This document shows, one piece after another, positions 61,716-64,000 of a DNA stretch of 64,000 nucleotides; the first letter of the stretch is position 1; every line of letters starts with the position of its first letter. The stretch is from contig JANVCC010000152.1 of assembly GCA_025345505.1 (NCBI GenBank), forward strand, positions 2,551,318 through 2,615,317, read 5' to 3'. The position numbers were made by a program, and so were the translations under genes. This DNA comes from Todiramphus chloris collaris (Eukaryota > Chordata > Aves > Coraciiformes > Alcedinidae). The notes beneath the pieces were generated by a model, which worked only from the letters and a program-made list of their open reading frames with translations, had not been told where the DNA came from and made no database searches.

Positions 61716-64000
61716 CTCATCTGGACATTTCAAATCCTGGGCTATGCAGCTTATGTATTCCCTTGAGGCTTATTTTCCTGAAGACATAAGGAGATGGGGT
61801 ATAGGCTGTTCCAGTAGTGGCTCACACTCTGATACCCATTCTCAGGATATTTGGCTGCAATCTTCCCTCTTTTGGGTCTTTCTCTTCCCTCTTTCTCTGC
61901 TGAAGTGGCACCACCTCTGTGTGAAGGCTTTTACCATGTTCACCAACCGCTACTTCGTCTCTTTTCATAAACTGATCAGGATAAACAATACAATACTTCT
62001 CACTGAAAAGCAGTCTCGACTGCTCACACAGATCAGGTCATCTTCCTGTTCCCTTACCAGCACTTCTGACTCAGTTAGGAGCACAAATATTCTCTCCAAG
62101 ATCTCATGGAACATGTTAAAAGTCACTGATTTTTTTAATTATTATTATTTTTTGTTGTTGTTGTTCTCGTTTCCTTTTGTTGTCAGTCAAAAAGCAATTA
62201 TTTCCTTAATATATCATCCAACCCAAAACTTAAAATATTCAGTTCTCAGCAATATAAAACTATCCAAAATAGAAATACAGGTCTAGAGAAATAAGTGGAA
62301 TTAAATGGCTGTTGCAGCTTGAGACAAAAAGACCAAGACATTTCCATACACCCAATACCATAGTGTGTGCTACCAACCTTCACGCTTGTAAACTCTGCTA
62401 TCCTCTTTGATTGTTAATCACCAACCAACTTGGAAGGCTGCAGTGTCCTACAGCTATGAAACGCATAGGAAAGGAAATGAAAAGTGGGCTGCTGTCAACT
62501 GACCTCAAGAAGAGCAAAAATTAGCAGATACTCAGTGTTGCATCCTGTAATAATTACTGCCAGTAGAGAAGGATGAAGCAAAACAAAGGTAAAGTTAAAC
62601 TTACAGCATGTTGTTTCCTTTTAAGCTGCAAATGTAATGATTCTACAACCCCTCATTCCATAAAGCCTTAATAGCCTATGGCATTTGTTTTCTTACCCTC
62701 TGCTACTGAAACCTCTTCATACTGCCATCTGCTTCCAAAGACCATTTCCCCTGATCCTTGGGCTGAGCAATCATCTCTTGCTCCTGCAGGCCTTACTTTT
62801 CAGCCAAAATCCAAACCAAAACAACAAAAAAAAAAACCTGGCTAGCTATAATGCTAAAATGAGGAAAAACCATCTGCAAGCTTTTAAAAGCACAGGTGCA
62901 CACACGCATGCAGATAAAACAAAGAAACCATTTCAAAGTGAGGCCTATAATAAGAACAATTTGTATTAAAGTCAGAAAAAAAAACTTATGGCAGAAGGCC
63001 TGGAACAACGAACAGGAAAGGGAAAAGCATCTTCTCTCTTTTTTTTTTTTTTTTTTTTGATAACTTAGGTTAAAAAAAAATATGGGTTAGCAATTGCTAG
63101 CTGCTGGGCACAGCCATTAATCCAAGGGACCACATTGACCTTAGAGGCAGCATTTTCCTCTGGTCTTGCTTTCGTGGAGAAGGGAAGGTGCCACTGCTCA
63201 TTCAGTCTCCAGCTGCTGGAGGGAGAGAAACTCAATGAGCTGGACCAAAAGCAGAATTGATTTTGGGATGCTGCAGATGAGCGGTTTTTTAACCTTTTTA
63301 TTAAAAATTCTTTGCAAAACCAGGAAAATTAGCAGATTTGACTACGTGTATAGACTGACAAACACAGCGTCTATGAACTGACACACACTCTGACTATGGA
63401 GATTTGATATACTACAATTACAATAAACAATTGTATCTGGGGAAGTCAGCATGTACTATACACAACTGTTTTGCTTCACCTTACTGACAATCTGGTATAA
63501 CAGAGCAGTGGAGAAGACAACCCAACCTGCTCAGACATCCCCCAGGGTGAGCATCATCCTCACGTCTTTCCTGGGCACACCCCATGATCTCCCATGTGTA
63601 CAAAAGCCAACTTCTGCACTACAAGCTGTCCACAAACAGTTTTAAGGTAACTTAGCACCCTGTGAGTCAGCATGAGGCTTTTATTTGGGATTTTTTACTG
63701 GAAAGGTTTTCCGAGCTTGAAGTCTACCATAAAAGACCACGAAGAGGACTCAGAAACATGGTCACGGGTAATTGCCAGTGACTCACCTCATGTGAGATAA
63801 ATGATTAATATTAGCCCAATTATATCTTACAAATTTTATCTTCCGCTCCTTTGCTTTGCCAAGGAAAGGCAGATGGTAAGTCAGCCTACAACTAAGAAAT
63901 AAAAAAAACCCCACAAACCCTTCAAGACAAATAAGTGCAAACTGACCTACTTCCAAATGAGAGGTTTTTTAAAGAGTTCTGAGTTTTAATTACAGCTATA
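61716..64000. other. Intronic DNA, nothing firm recognised
   Basis: TTATTATTATTTTTTGTTGTTGTTG near 62139-62163, an A run near 62824-62836 and the T20 run at 63039. No exon, RNA gene or mobile element was recognised up to the window end. Confidence 0.55.
63039..63058 (+). repeat. 20-base T homopolymer
   Basis: Uninterrupted T run after CTTCTCTC and before GATAACTTAGG. On the minus strand this is a poly-A tract, but no recognisable retrocopy lies beside it. Confidence 0.9.

Larger units (their letters stand above)
29523..64000 (-). other. FAT3: FAT3 intron upstream of the exon (partial)
   Basis: In transcript sense this lies 5' of the FAT3 exon and runs off the window. The whole stretch is inferred to be one intron because no other cadherin-repeat exon (DxNDN linker, LDRE or AxDxG signatures with splice sites) could be read on the minus strand. 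A short exon could still be missed. It ends at the acceptor TTTTTCTGCAG. It contains CR1 copies, simple repeats and a candidate non-FAT exon, listed separately. Confidence 0.6.

Noticed and set aside
61681-62286. Longest open frame in the window (201 codons, plus strand)
   Set aside because: It starts inside an ancient CR1-like tail, crosses a TTATTATT/TTGTTG simple tract, and reads low-complexity Ser/Leu/Phe-rich sequence with no domain. Chance openness in A+T-rich intron is more likely.
63039-63058. T20 run as the tail of a minus-strand retrocopy
   Set aside because: The adjoining sequence shows no CDS-like or SINE-like content and no target-site duplication was evident.
1-64000. CRISPR arrays, operons, bacterial promoters, tRNA or rRNA genes
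   Set aside because: Searched by eye and not found. The window is vertebrate intron, so short ribosome-site-like words carry no meaning.

Overview
This is a vertebrate nuclear window, most likely from a bird, and nearly all of it is intron. The bird call rests on several 3'-end copies of the avian LINE family CR1, some ending in the typical ATTCTATG-type tandem repeat. Other interspersed repeats are sparse, microsatellites are short, and no Alu, B1 or L1 sequence is visible. I cannot name the species.

One coding exon is clear: minus strand, 29522 down to 29208, 315 nt, phase 1 at both ends, with canonical AG and GT borders. It encodes about 105 residues of tandem cadherin repeats and best fits the giant protocadherin FAT3. 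No other cadherin-type exon was found, so the window looks like one FAT3 exon flanked by parts of two very large introns (at least 34 kb upstream in the transcript, at least 29 kb downstream). This fits what is known of FAT3, a very large gene with long introns.

Two further minus-strand segments deserve attention. At 34093-33956 a 138-nt open segment has a strong acceptor and a consensus GTAAGT donor and would encode a membrane-helix-like peptide. At 28631-28200 two adjacent open frames, broken by a one-base shift, encode hydrophobic, membrane-protein-like sequence. I could not identify either one. They may be relics of another gene, alternative exons or chance.

Layout: 1-29207 is the downstream intron, with CR1 copies at about 1.4, 2.0-2.6, 12.6, 16.8-17.3 and 26.8-27.2 kb, MIR-like ancient SINE relics at 10.4 and 22.0 kb, and the frameshifted membrane-like segment at 28.2-28.6 kb. 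29208-29522 is the FAT3 exon. 29523-64000 is the upstream intron, with CR1 copies at 29.8-30.2, 38.5 and 61.6 kb, the candidate 138-nt exon at 34.0 kb, AT-rich and A/C-rich simple sequence at 38.3, 39.2, 44.8 and 53.8 kb, and several quiet A+T-rich homeodomain-site-like stretches that could be conserved non-coding elements. No tRNA, rRNA, snRNA, CRISPR array, bacterial operon or recognisable viral gene was seen.
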